This document shows positions 7,027-14,645 of a stretch of 18,022 bases of DNA, in pieces. Made by a program: the position numbers and the translations under genes. The DNA lies in assembly GCA_902805485.1 (NCBI GenBank), contig CADCTM010000903.1:3637-21658 (forward strand), given 5' to 3'. Each line of letters opens with the position of its first letter. The stretch's first letter is position 1. The DNA is from an uncultured Coleofasciculus sp. (GTDB taxonomy: Bacteria > Cyanobacteriota > Cyanobacteriia > Cyanobacteriales > Coleofasciculaceae). Under the pieces are notes generated by a model. It ran no database searches and had not been told where the DNA came from. It saw only the letters and a list, made by a program, of their open reading frames with translations.

Positions 7027-7073
7027 TCCTAGGGTCGCAAGTCGCTCTCAGGTATCAGACCTTACAATGAAGA

Positions 7074-7094
7074 AATGTAAGTTAGCGTTACATT
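7074..7094. repeat. Perfect inverted repeat AATGTAA...TTACATT between serS and rseP
   Basis: Arms 7074-7080 and 7088-7094 enclose GTTAGCG. The right arm ends 11 bases before the rseP ATG, so it is placed to act as an operator or to hinder translation initiation. It could also be a weak serS terminator, as it is followed by AAATATTTCTT. It is short, so chance is possible. Confidence 0.35.
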
Positions 7095-7105
7095 AAATAT
7101 TTCTT

Positions 7106-8215
7106 ATGTCAATTTGGTCAGTGTTGGCAGCGATCGCAGTTTTGGCGGTTTTGATTGTCGTTCATGAGACAGGTCACTTCATGGCGGCGCGTTTGCAAGG
7201 AATTTATGCAAATCGCTTTTCGATTGGGTTTGGTCCAACTCTTTGGAAATACCAGGGACCACAAACTGAATATGCTGTTCGTGCCTTTCCCCTAGGCGGT
7301 TATGTCGGTTTTCCTGATGATGACCCAGATAGCGATATTCCTCCCAATGACCCGAATTTACTCCGCAACCGACCAATTTTAGACCGGGCGATTGTGATCA
7401 GTGCTGGTGTGATCGCTAATTTGATTTTTGCCTATCTGATTTTGGTCGTTCAATTCGGTTTGGTCGGCATCCCAACTGGCTTTGATTTTCAGCCTGGTGT
7501 TGTCGTACAGCAAATTATCTCAGATAACTCGCCTGCCGCTCAATCTGGCATCAAAGCTGGCGATATTATTTTGAGTGTGGATGGTCAGGAATTAGGTGCT
7601 TCTAAAGAAGCAAGTTCTATCTTGACAAAAGAAATCCAAAATCATCCCAACAAGCCGATTGCTTTTACGATCAAGCGTAATGATCAAGTAATCTCACTGC
7701 CAATTACACCGAGACTAGAAGAAGATGGCAAAGGTCACATTGGTGTTGGACTAAATCCTAACGGCACAATCGTACGCCAACGAGCAAAAAATATTGTTGA
7801 GGCCTTCAGCACCTCTGCCCAAGAATTCCAGCGGATTACTGTCTTAACAGTTCAAGGTTTTGGACAACTTATTAGTAATTTCGGCGAAACAGCAAGTCAA
7901 GTTTCAGGTCCTGTCAAGATTGTCCAAGTAGGGGCAGAAATTGCTGGGAAAGACTTAACTGCCCTTTTTCAATTTGCAGCAATTATCAGCATCAACTTGG
8001 CAATTATTAATATTTTGCCTCTCCCAGCACTAGATGGTGGTCAACTGGCGTTTTTGCTGATTGAAGGACTACGAGGAAAGCCTTTACCGACAGAAGTTCA
8101 GCAGAATGTGATGCAAACAGGATTAGTCTTATTGCTAGGCTTAGGAATTTTCTTGATTGTCCGCGATACTGCGAATCTGTTGCCCGCTAGTTGGGTACAA
8201 AATTTATTTCAATAA
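7106..8215 (+). CDS. rseP: Site-2 (RseP-type) intramembrane zinc metalloprotease
   Basis: Polytopic membrane protease that cleaves substrate proteins within the membrane, as in regulated intramembrane proteolysis of anti-sigma factors and remnant signal peptides. At 369 residues it has the expected size. The zinc/catalytic motif HETGH is at 20-24 in the first membrane helix, the family's FPLGGYV follows, a PDZ domain spans about 130-210 (SPAAQSGIKAGDIILSVDG), and the second zinc motif NILPLPALDGGQ holds D310 in a late helix. The final helix is about 340-362. All catalytic residues are present. It lies 79 bases after serS and 100 before nth. Substrates cannot be predicted from this window, which contains no sigma or anti-sigma gene. 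Confidence 0.96.
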   Translation: MSIWSVLAAIAVLAVLIVVHETGHFMAARLQGIYANRFSIGFGPTLWKYQGPQTEYAVRAFPLGGYVGFPDDDPDSDIPPNDPNLLRNRPILDRAIVISAGVIANLIFAYLILVVQFGLVGIPTGFDFQPGVVVQQIISDNSPAAQSGIKAGDIILSVDGQELGASKEASSILTKEIQNHPNKPIAFTIKRNDQVISLPITPRLEEDGKGHIGVGLNPNGTIVRQRAKNIVEAFSTSAQEFQRITVLTVQGFGQLISNFGETASQVSGPVKIVQVGAEIAGKDLTALFQFAAIISINLAIINILPLPALDGGQLAFLLIEGLRGKPLPTEVQQNVMQTGLVLLLGLGIFLIVRDTANLLPASWVQNLFQ

Positions 8216-8255
8216 CTTCCTGAGTGGGAATGGCATTTCTTCACCCATGAGGCTA

Positions 8256-8316
8256 GGCAACGGATTATTTAAGGTCTGCAAACGGCTGGAATACTAGACT
8301 AATGACTAATGACCAA
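8256..8316. repeat. Second copy of the GGCAACGGATTA plus TGACTAA composite repeat
   Basis: GGCAACGGATTA (8256-8267) matches 1-12 exactly. After a 28-base spacer come GACTAA (8297-8302), TGACTAA (8303-8309) and TGACCAA (8310-8316). The last base of the array is the A of the nth start codon, so the repeat forms the immediate 5' leader of nth. Confidence 0.6.
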
Positions 8317-9026
8317 TGAATCTTACTCGTAAGTTAGCAGCCAAGCAACAGCGGGCGATCGAGATTTTAGTTCGCCTTAAGCGACTTTATCCGGAAGCCC
8401 CCTGTACATTAAATTACGAAACGCCTGTTCAGTTGCTAGTTGCCACGATTCTTTCGGCGCAATGTACTGATGAACGGGTTAATTTGGTGACGCCAGCGTT
8501 ATTTAGCCGCTTTCGAGATGCTGCTGCCTTTGCTAAAGCTGATGTGGAAGAAGTCGAAACCTTAATCCGTTCGACTGGCTTTTATCGCAACAAAGCCAAA
8601 AATCTTATCGGTGCTTGCCGGATGATTATGGCAGAGTTTGGGGGTGAAGTGCCAAAACGCATGGAAGAACTTCTGAAGTTGCCTGGAGTTGCCAGGAAGA
8701 CGGCGAATGTCGTGCTTGGTCATGCCTATGACATCCATGAAGGTGTTACGGTGGATACTCATGTGAGGCGTCTTAGCTTTCTACTCGGCTTAACTGAGTA
8801 TACTGACCCGATTCGGATTGAGCGAGATTTGATGCGGCTATTGCCTCAACCAGAGTGGGAAAATTGGTCAATTCGACTGGTTTATCACGGTCGGGCAATT
8901 TGTAAAGCCAGGAAGCCAGAGTGTTATGCTTGTGTACTTGCCGATTTATGCCCTTCTGCTGTTCTAGAGTTAATGCCTGCTGAGGTGAGTGTAAAATCTA
9001 CCGCCTCATTGCCAGCCACTCAGTGA
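8316..9026 (+). CDS. nth: Endonuclease III (DNA glycosylase/AP lyase)
   Basis: Base-excision repair enzyme that removes oxidised pyrimidines and cleaves abasic sites by beta-elimination. At 236 residues it is slightly longer than E. coli Nth because of a C-terminal tail. The helix-hairpin-helix is LLKLPGVARKTANVVL with catalytic lysine K128; the catalytic aspartate is D147 in VTVDTHVRR. The [4Fe-4S] cluster ligands are C196, C203, C206 and C212 in the correct C-x6-C-x2-C-x5-C spacing. The ATG at 8316 gives a normal N-terminus but sits at the end of a TGACTAA/TGACCAA heptamer array, with no obvious Shine-Dalgarno. It is followed 52 bases later by rpsN on the same strand. Confidence 0.97.
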   Translation: MNLTRKLAAKQQRAIEILVRLKRLYPEAPCTLNYETPVQLLVATILSAQCTDERVNLVTPALFSRFRDAAAFAKADVEEVETLIRSTGFYRNKAKNLIGACRMIMAEFGGEVPKRMEELLKLPGVARKTANVVLGHAYDIHEGVTVDTHVRRLSFLLGLTEYTDPIRIERDLMRLLPQPEWENWSIRLVYHGRAICKARKPECYACVLADLCPSAVLELMPAEVSVKSTASLPATQ

Positions 9027-9078
9027 AGCCATCAGATAAGATAAAAAACGGTGTATTGATTTAGGAATTGCAGGATTC

Positions 9079-9381
9079 ATGGCTAAAAAAAGTATGATTG
9101 AGCGCGAAAAAAAGCGCATCAAGACGGTAGAAAAGTATGCCGAGAAGCGGGAAACTCTCAAAGAAGAGTTTGAAAATGCGACAAATCAACGCGATCGCTT
9201 GGTAGCACACCGGAAACTACAACAGTTGCCCCGTAATAGTGCCCCTAACCGGGTGCGGAACCGTTGCTGGGTGACAGGGCGTCCACGGGGTTATTACCGT
9301 GATTTTGGACTGTCTCGCCATGTTTTCCGGGAATGGGCGCACCAAGGCTTGTTACCTGGTGTTGTCAAATCTAGTTGGTAA
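9079..9381 (+). CDS. rpsN: 30S ribosomal protein S14 (zinc-free, 100-residue form)
   Basis: Small-subunit ribosomal protein that binds the 3' (head) domain of 16S rRNA and helps assemble the A-site region. At 100 residues it is the long C-minus form typical of cyanobacteria and plastids: the CxxC pairs of the zinc-binding type are absent, and only one Cys remains in NRCWVTGRPRGYYRDFGLSR. The lysine-rich N-terminus (MAKKSMIEREKKRIKTVEKY) and the end EWAHQGLLPGVVKSSW are characteristic. It stands alone rather than in an r-protein operon. A heptamer-built hairpin follows the stop within ten bases and probably ends the transcript. Confidence 0.98.
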   Translation: MAKKSMIEREKKRIKTVEKYAEKRETLKEEFENATNQRDRLVAHRKLQQLPRNSAPNRVRNRCWVTGRPRGYYRDFGLSRHVFREWAHQGLLPGVVKSSW

Positions 9382-9389
9382 GGAGAGTG

Positions 9390-9428
9390 AGTCATTAGTC
9401 ACTAGGGTATGACCAATGACTAATGACT
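9390..9428. terminator. Hairpin built from TGACTAA heptamers between convergent genes
   Basis: AGTCATTAGTCA (9390-9401) pairs perfectly over 12 bp with TGACTAATGACT (9417-9428) across a 15-base loop. The right arm is part of a heptamer array: TGACCAA (9410-9416), TGACTAA (9417-9423) and TGACTAA (9424-9430). It lies between the rpsN stop (9381) and the convergent minus-strand gene. The stop codon of that gene (CTA at 9427-9429, read as TAG) lies within the array. No T tract follows, so the terminator role is inferred from position. Confidence 0.5.
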
Positions 9429-9756
9429 AATTACCACAACAGCGGTCAATGCCCAGACTTTGTAATAAAATGTCACTAACTGCATTGGCGATCGCAAATT
9501 CGCTGTAAAAACTCTCGCGAAAGTCAAACGCCTGCATCTCTGTCAAAATCGCAACGACAAGCGAACCCAAATCATTTTCCCCTTCCATCCTTTGGCGGAC
9601 AAAGATTTGGGCGGCGCGTTTGGCAATTGTTTGATTTACAGGCTCTGGGATAAACTCTTGATCGAGCCAATGGGCAAGAGCCTCTCGTAACCATTCCCCT
9701 TCCTGTTGAGCATTCTGAGCAGGGGGGAGCGTCAACGGTGGAATTGGTTCAAACAT
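9427..9756 (-). CDS. Unknown 109-residue soluble protein
   Basis: I do not recognise a family. The protein is acidic and mostly helical: a proline-rich start (MFEPIPPLTLPPAQ) is followed by helices with EGEWLREALAHWLDQEFIPEPVNQTIAKRAAQIFVRQR and then MQAFDFRESFYSEFAIANAVSDILLQSLG. It has no signal peptide, membrane segment or metal site apart from a terminal CC pair. A HIP1 octamer lies in frame (9488-9495). Coding character is supported by the clean ORF, the ATG with upstream purines, and placement between two convergent or divergent neighbours. The last codon and stop overlap a TGACTAA repeat, so the native C-terminus may have been altered by the repeat. It is probably a conserved cyanobacterial hypothetical protein. 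Confidence 0.7.
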   Translation of the reverse strand: MFEPIPPLTLPPAQNAQQEGEWLREALAHWLDQEFIPEPVNQTIAKRAAQIFVRQRMEGENDLGSLVVAILTEMQAFDFRESFYSEFAIANAVSDILLQSLGIDRCCGN

Positions 9757-9904
9757 GGGGCAAGCTAAGGTGATGGCTGTCTTAGAATCATTTTAAGTGC
9801 CGAGTCGTGTATCCGCCTTAAGCCATTTGATAAGCTTAACTAGCCCACAATTTATAAGCTACTGAATAACATACGATGGCCGCTCAGAGGCAGAGCACTG
9901 GCGA

Positions 9905-10480
9905 ATGGCATTTGATATTCTTTCCCTAATTCAGGGGTATGCCCAAGGCTACTTCCTGATGGCAGATGAGAACGATAAATTAGGATGGTACAGTAGTAAT
10001 GTTCGTACTGTCATTCCCCTAGATAGTCGATTTCGCTATCCAAAATCCCTGCGGCGTGTGCTGAATCAAGAGCGTTTTAAGGTTGCTGTTAATCGGGACT
10101 TTAAAAGCGTTGTTGCAGGTTGTGCCAACCGGGAAACAACCTGGATCTCTGCTGAACTTCAAGAAATTTATTTTGCCCTTCACAAAGCAGGGTGGGCTTA
10201 TAGTTTTGAAACCTGGCAGGGTGATGAATTGGCTGGTGGAATTTTAGGGATTACCATTGGTGGCGCATTCATTGGCGAGTCAATGTTCTACCGAATTCCC
10301 GAAGGTTCAAAGGTGGCGATGGTAAAGTTAGTTGAGCATTTGCGATCGCGTAATTTTCTCTTGTTTGACGCGCAAATGATGAACCCTCACTTAGAGCGAT
10401 TTGGTGCTTGCATCATCGAGCAGCACCACTACCAAAACTTATTACAAGATGCATTGCAGCGTCAATGTTCTCTGGATTGA
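9905..10480 (+). CDS. aat: Leucyl/phenylalanyl-tRNA-protein transferase (short form)
   Basis: Transfers Leu or Phe from aminoacyl-tRNA to the N-terminal Arg/Lys of proteins, creating degradation signals read by ClpS and ClpAP/ClpCP (N-end rule). Family motifs are SFETWQGDELAGGILGITIGGAFIGESMF, here seen as SFETW, GGILGITIG and GESMF, then the D-x-Q motif FDAQ and the NPHLERFGA segment. E125, D155 and Q157 have the same spacing (30 and 2 residues) as E. coli catalytic residues E156, D186 and Q188. At 191 residues it is about 31 shorter at the N-terminus than the E. coli enzyme, and the usual FPW segment is replaced by GYFLMADENDKLGWYSS. An upstream ATG at 9876 is in another frame, so 9905 stands. 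Confidence 0.92.
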   Translation: MAFDILSLIQGYAQGYFLMADENDKLGWYSSNVRTVIPLDSRFRYPKSLRRVLNQERFKVAVNRDFKSVVAGCANRETTWISAELQEIYFALHKAGWAYSFETWQGDELAGGILGITIGGAFIGESMFYRIPEGSKVAMVKLVEHLRSRNFLLFDAQMMNPHLERFGACIIEQHHYQNLLQDALQRQCSLD

Positions 10481-10514
10481 CGCTCAATACCTTAGATACA
10501 TTTACAATTACCCT

Positions 10515-10561
10515 ACACAAATTGGGCAACACAGTCTAACCTAGAGACACCGAGTTTGTGT
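10515..10561. terminator. Imperfect hairpin between convergent aat and the next gene
   Basis: ACACAAATTGGG (10515-10526) can pair with CCGAGTTTGTGT (10550-10561) with one G-T wobble and one mismatch. The loop is 23 bases. It fills the convergent gap between the aat stop (10480) and the stop of the minus-strand gene (10561), and overlaps that stop codon. The long loop and lack of a T tract make this tentative. Confidence 0.3.
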
Positions 10562-10905
10562 TAACCATTACCTTCTTTATGAGACTGGTTTTTTGCGATC
10601 GCCGCACCATTGTAAGCAACCGACCATTCACCATCAACACTAAAACATAGATCAAACCCTAAGGCATTGGCTTTGATGGCATAGTAGCGATACCCAATCA
10701 TCAAGGCATTTCGTAAAGCTTCACTACAGCATTCAATCCGGAAGGTGCGATATTGTAGCAGAACTCCCAAACTATTTTTCACCTTGTAGGTGTCGAGGGC
10801 AATATAGCATGGCTTTAGCGCATCCCGATAAAGGTTATCTAAAGATTCTAGCCATAAGGTAATGACTCGCTTGTCTAATTGGGCAGTCAGGCTGTGATTG
10901 TCCAT
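10561..10905 (-). CDS. Unknown 114-residue protein
   Basis: I do not recognise this protein. It is a small, apparently soluble protein with no signal peptide. The N-terminal half contains helices with KRVITLWLESLDNLYRDALKPC. The rest alternates strands and helices: YKVKNSLGVLLQYRTFRIECCSEALRNAL, then IGYRYYAIKANALGFDLCFSVDGEWSVAYNG. Four cysteines, including a CC pair, are present but not in a recognisable metal motif. ATG at 10905 begins MDNHSLTAQL; a HIP1 octamer lies in frame near the C-terminus. It sits tail to tail with aat and head to head with the dehydrogenase gene 209 bases away. No function can be assigned. Confidence 0.7.
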   Translation of the reverse strand: MDNHSLTAQLDKRVITLWLESLDNLYRDALKPCYIALDTYKVKNSLGVLLQYRTFRIECCSEALRNALMIGYRYYAIKANALGFDLCFSVDGEWSVAYNGAAIAKNQSHKEGNG

Positions 10906-11114
10906 GGTTCAAGAACATTCCTGAAATTGGAAGGATTAAAAAATGTCATCTCTCTAATGGATGATATTACAAAAATCGAAGAATGTCTCCTTTTTTTAAG
11001 CCCTTTCTATGGGTAGACGTGGAGGAAAACATTAGTCGTTACCTTGGCTAGTAAGGGTAAAGAATTGTTAAGCAGTTTTTAAAGCCTTAAAAATTTACAT
11101 ATGCCAAAGGACTA

Positions 11115-12143
11115 ATGAAAATGCAACTGAAGCCAATCAGCCAACAGATCGTCGCCGTAGTTGGGGCTTCCAGCGGGATTGGGCGATTAACAGCTCTGGA
11201 GTTCGCGACGAAGGGAGCGAAAGTAGTAGTCTCGGCGCGGAGTCAAGAAGGTTTAGAGACATTGGTAAAAGAAATCCAAAGTCAGGGTGGCGAAGCGGTG
11301 GCAGTAGTTGCCGATGTGAAGAATTTTGAGCAAGTAAAAGCGATCGCCGATAAAGCCATTGAACAATATGGACGACTCGATACCTGGGTTCACGCCGCCG
11401 CCACAGGTATCCTCGCCCCATTTGAAAAAATTACACCCGAAGAATTTCAGCAAGTCATCGACGTTAACTTAATGGGACAAGTACATGGCGCAATGGCAGC
11501 GTTACCCCATCTGAAGCGGGAAGGTAGAGGCGCACTGATTCATATATCCTCAATGGAGGGGAGACGCGCACTGCCCTTACAAAGCCCCTACTCCGCCGCC
11601 AAGCATGGTGTAGAAGGCTTTTTAGAATCCCTGCGCGTAGAACTGCAACACGAGGGAATACCAATAAGCGTCACCAGCATCAAACCCGCCGTCATTAACA
11701 CGCCCTTCTACAACAAAGTTCAAACCAAGCTAGGCGTCAAGCCAACAGGAATACCACCCTACTACGAACCCAGCTTAGTTGCCGATGCGATTCTTTACGT
11801 TGCCGAACATCCAACCCGCGACTTTATCGTCGGAGATGTGGGCAAAGTTTTGGACGTCTTCCAGCGCCTCTCGCCTGAGTTATTAGATTCCATCCTCGTA
11901 CTCGTCGGATTTCAGGGACAAAGGACAACTGAACCCAAATCCGAAGGGGCGCCAAATAACGTCTTTGAACCGATTCAAGGTTACGACAAAGTTGAAGGCG
12001 ATTTTGGCAACTTGGCGATACCCAGTGTCACTGATTGGTTTGATAAAAATCCGCCCTTAAAGTGGGGTGCTATTGCTGCTACAACTCTTGGTGCTGCCGC
12101 ATTAGCATTGCTAGCGACACAAGCGGCTAATAAAGCCTCGTAG
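11115..12143 (+). CDS. Short-chain dehydrogenase/reductase with C-terminal membrane anchor
   Basis: Classical NAD(P)-dependent SDR of 342 residues. The Rossmann dinucleotide motif GASSGIG is at 17-23, with an Arg/Ser-containing VVVSARS after strand 2 suggesting NADPH preference. The NAAG-like position is AAATG, and the catalytic residues are S146, Y159 and K163 (HISSMEG and YSAAKHG). After the catalytic core (about 1-250) comes a 70-residue extension containing WFDKNPPLKWG and a final hydrophobic helix (about 315-336, AAALALLATQAAN), which suggests tail anchoring to a membrane. The substrate cannot be predicted. Start: ATG at 11115 with AAAGGA just upstream; a second in-frame ATG lies two codons later. 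The stop codon is embedded in a 10-bp inverted repeat. Confidence 0.92.
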   Translation: MKMQLKPISQQIVAVVGASSGIGRLTALEFATKGAKVVVSARSQEGLETLVKEIQSQGGEAVAVVADVKNFEQVKAIADKAIEQYGRLDTWVHAAATGILAPFEKITPEEFQQVIDVNLMGQVHGAMAALPHLKREGRGALIHISSMEGRRALPLQSPYSAAKHGVEGFLESLRVELQHEGIPISVTSIKPAVINTPFYNKVQTKLGVKPTGIPPYYEPSLVADAILYVAEHPTRDFIVGDVGKVLDVFQRLSPELLDSILVLVGFQGQRTTEPKSEGAPNNVFEPIQGYDKVEGDFGNLAIPSVTDWFDKNPPLKWGAIAATTLGAAALALLATQAANKAS

Positions 12144-12168
12144 ATAATTGTAAGTGATCAATTATCTA
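12141..12168. terminator. Perfect 10-bp inverted repeat overlapping the SDR stop codon
   Basis: TAGATAATTG (12141-12150) and CAATTATCTA (12159-12168) form a perfect stem with an 8-base loop. The first three bases are the stop codon of the dehydrogenase. A TCAAAA sequence follows. It probably marks or protects the mRNA 3' end at this convergent junction, although the stem is AT-rich. Confidence 0.5.
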
Positions 12169-12175
12169 TCAAAAC

Positions 12176-12256
12176 CCGTAGGGGCAATCCCGCCTGGTTG
12201 CCCCCAATCTGGGCAGGGTAGGCACCCGGAGCGAAGGTGAGGAGGCGCTACCCCTC
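12176..12256. repeat. GTAGGGGCAA-type palindromic repeats at a convergent junction
   Basis: GGGGCAA (12181-12187) pairs with TTGCCCC (12198-12204) over a 10-base loop. A second fold-back follows, with GTAGG near 12218 and CCTAC at 12255-12259. The sequence style, GTAGGGGCAATCCCGCC, resembles a dispersed intergenic repeat I recall from filamentous cyanobacteria. It likely also serves as a bidirectional terminator between the dehydrogenase and E2 genes. The E2 stop codon (CTA at 12257-12259) abuts the second palindrome. Confidence 0.55.
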
Positions 12257-13534
12257 CTACATGGTTAAGGATTGTGGGTTAGTTTCAATCAGTTTCGCCA
12301 AGTCTTGCAGGAATGCTGCCGCATCAGCACCGTAGATAATCCGGTGATCACAGGTAATATTTACCTGCATCTGACGACGCACGCCCATCAAACCATCTGC
12401 CGTTGCCACGACTTGAGGACTGGATGCCCCGATCGCCAAAATTGAACCCTGTCCGGGGGGTAAGATGGCATCAAAGCGGTCAACACCAAACATTCCCAGA
12501 TTCGACAAGGTAAAAGTACCAGAGTTGTATTCCTGTGGTTGCAACTGCTTAAGCCGGGAACGCTCTACCAAGTCCTTCCAGGTACGAGACAAGGAATAAA
12601 TATCGATTTGGTCAGCCTGTTGCAATACTGGCGTAATCAGCCCACCATCTGCCATTGCCACAGCGACAGAGATATTAATTGAGCTGTGATACTGAATGCC
12701 TTGGTCGGTATAACTGGCATTCACCAGTGGATGTTTTTGCAAGGTGACAGCGACAGCTTTAGCAAGCAGCGCCGTCATTGTTACGCCTTTGGACTTAATT
12801 TTTTTGTATAACTTGTCCAGTTCGTCGGTTGTAATCGTGTAACCAACGTGGAAGGTGGGAACCTGGAGGCTGGCAACCATATTCCGTACCACCGCATTTT
12901 GCAGCGTATTCAGGGCTACAACCTCGCCTAGAGCTACGGGAACAGGAGCGGCGGGGGCAGGGGCAGGTTTGGGCGCAGGAGCGGCGACAGGGGCTTTTGC
13001 CGGGGCGGCGGCTGTCGCTACGGGTGTATGAGTTTTACCGGATGCAGCTTCTACATCTTCGGCAACGATTCGCCCGTTGGGACCACTGCCTTTTAATGTA
13101 CCGAGATCGATACTTAATTCCTTGGCTAACTTCCGGGCGCGGGGTGAGACAATTGTGCGCCCATTGCGCTGACTGGGAGCCTCTGATGTGACGCTAACGG
13201 GTTCTGGTACAGGAGCAGTTTCTTTTTGAGCCGTGGCAACCGCCGGGGATTGAGTGGATTGGGTGGCTTGTTGTTTTGCTGTTTCAATTTCTGCTTCGGT
13301 TTCTGCCACCAAAGCGATCGCAGATCCAACAGGCGCGGATTCACCAGCCGGCACGGTGATTAGAGCCAGATAGCCTTCATAAAAGGACTCAACGTCCATA
13401 TCTGCCTTATCCGACTCAACCACCACAACGGTTTCGCCCTTTTCAATTTTGTCACCTGGAGATTTTACCCAGGAGACGATCTTGCCTTCGGTCATTGTGG
13501 AACTGAGGGCGGGCATGAATACTTCGTGGATCAT
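12257..13534 (-). CDS. pdhC: Dihydrolipoamide acetyltransferase (E2) of pyruvate dehydrogenase
   Basis: E2 core of the pyruvate dehydrogenase complex, which moves the acetyl group from lipoamide to CoA and supplies acetyl-CoA. It has 425 residues in the cyanobacterial/plastid layout: one lipoyl domain (about 1-77) with lipoylated K43 in ESDKADMDVES, a flexible linker, a peripheral-subunit-binding domain (about 127-161, VSPRARKLAKEL and GPNGRIVAEDV), an Ala/Pro linker (about 168-202), and a catalytic domain ending in CDHRIIYGADAA with active-site H397. The HRIIYGAD form, instead of the common HRxxDGA, I associate with cyanobacterial and plastid E2s. No E1 or E3 gene is adjacent, as is usual in cyanobacteria. 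ATG at 13534; the TauE/SafE gene ends 161 bases upstream on the same strand. Confidence 0.95.
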   Translation of the reverse strand: MIHEVFMPALSSTMTEGKIVSWVKSPGDKIEKGETVVVVESDKADMDVESFYEGYLALITVPAGESAPVGSAIALVAETEAEIETAKQQATQSTQSPAVATAQKETAPVPEPVSVTSEAPSQRNGRTIVSPRARKLAKELSIDLGTLKGSGPNGRIVAEDVEAASGKTHTPVATAAAPAKAPVAAPAPKPAPAPAAPVPVALGEVVALNTLQNAVVRNMVASLQVPTFHVGYTITTDELDKLYKKIKSKGVTMTALLAKAVAVTLQKHPLVNASYTDQGIQYHSSINISVAVAMADGGLITPVLQQADQIDIYSLSRTWKDLVERSRLKQLQPQEYNSGTFTLSNLGMFGVDRFDAILPPGQGSILAIGASSPQVVATADGLMGVRRQMQVNITCDHRIIYGADAAAFLQDLAKLIETNPQSLTM

Positions 13535-13695
13535 GGGTGGTTTTCCGAATCAACTAGGCGTGAGGTGAGCAAGAACGTTTGCCAGATTGCATTGTAGCTT
13601 GAGGAATGACCCTGAAACGATAGAAGTTTACACTGTTCTACGAGTAGTACCGTATAGCGCCTTTCTAACACTTAGCCGCAATCCTCGCCACCGCT

Positions 13696-14586
13696 CTAAT
13701 TAACCTGTGCGACAATGGGAGTGCCAGAAAGGAAAAATTGTCCGAGGGTGATGGCAGCTACTAGTGTAAACAAAACCGCTAGTCCACGCTCTAGGGATTG
13801 TTGAGGAATGCGGCTGGCAACGTAGGAACCCAGTTGTCCACCAATAATTACTCCCGGCACGGTAAAGGAAACTAGGCTAAGAACTGTCTCTAGGGTTTCT
13901 CCACCCTGCTGAACAAAGTTGACAAAGTGACCGCAAGATGCAACTAATGCTGTGACGGCGACGATAAAGACGTTAGTGGCGATCGCAACTTGGCTTGGCA
14001 TCCGGCAAATCTTCAGCAGGTAGAACCCATTAACTTCGCCAAGTCCAGTTGATAAAAGTCCGATCAAAACGCCTCCTAATCCGGCAACCAGTTGTCCTTG
14101 AAGCGGGTTGTTGATGGTGTAGCGGAAAGTTTTCCCCTCAGCAGTGACGATGCAGGTTTCTTGTCCCTCGTTGGCAATGGCATTCATTCCCTCAATTGCC
14201 ATCACAGGTGCGGTTTGCTCGTGGGGTGAAGCGCCCAGGAAACTGACTGCGATCGCAATTAGTCCTACACTAAACACTATTTTTAGCAAATTTGGATCGA
14301 GCCAGCCCGCTGCCCAAGTACCAACAAGCGCGGCGGGAACCGTTGCTGTTAGTAACATTATTCCTAAGCGGTAATCTATTAATTTTTTCCGGCTATAGGC
14401 AACCAGTCCACTGGAAAACCCAAAAACTTCTGTTATCAGCGCCGCACCAATGGCAACTTCTGGTGGTAAACCCAGTGCCAGCATAAAAATGGGCGCAAAA
14501 AAAGTCCCACCTTCGACACCTGACGCCATCGCAATGGTGGAGATCAGGGTAGCAATGGGCAACATATACCAATATTCAAGATTCAT
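13696..14586 (-). CDS. TauE/SafE-family membrane permease
   Basis: A 296-residue polytopic inner-membrane protein of the TauE/SafE (UPF0721) family, members of which export sulfite, sulfoacetate or related organosulfur anions. It has about eight hydrophobic helices in two related halves. The N-terminal half has the glycine-rich MASGVEGGTFFAPIFMLALG followed by EVAIGAALITEVFGFSSG; the second half repeats this as GLGGVLIGLLSTGLGEVNGFYLL followed by VAIATNVFIVAVTALVA. A soluble loop of about 45 residues (105-155, HEQTAPVMAIEGMNAIANEG and neighbours) separates the halves. The substrate cannot be told from sequence; adjacency to E2 gives no clue. A candidate promoter with an overlapping inverted repeat lies upstream at 14646-14690. 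Confidence 0.9.
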   Translation of the reverse strand: MNLEYWYMLPIATLISTIAMASGVEGGTFFAPIFMLALGLPPEVAIGAALITEVFGFSSGLVAYSRKKLIDYRLGIMLLTATVPAALVGTWAAGWLDPNLLKIVFSVGLIAIAVSFLGASPHEQTAPVMAIEGMNAIANEGQETCIVTAEGKTFRYTINNPLQGQLVAGLGGVLIGLLSTGLGEVNGFYLLKICRMPSQVAIATNVFIVAVTALVASCGHFVNFVQQGGETLETVLSLVSFTVPGVIIGGQLGSYVASRIPQQSLERGLAVLFTLVAAITLGQFFLSGTPIVAQVN

Positions 14587-14645
14587 GAGTTAAAAATTGA
14601 GACGTGATAATTGCCACAAAAGCGGAGTCTATTTGACTATCGCTA

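Noticed and set aside
9876..9904. Alternative upstream ATG for aat
   Set aside because: It is 29 bases upstream and therefore in a different frame from the transferase.
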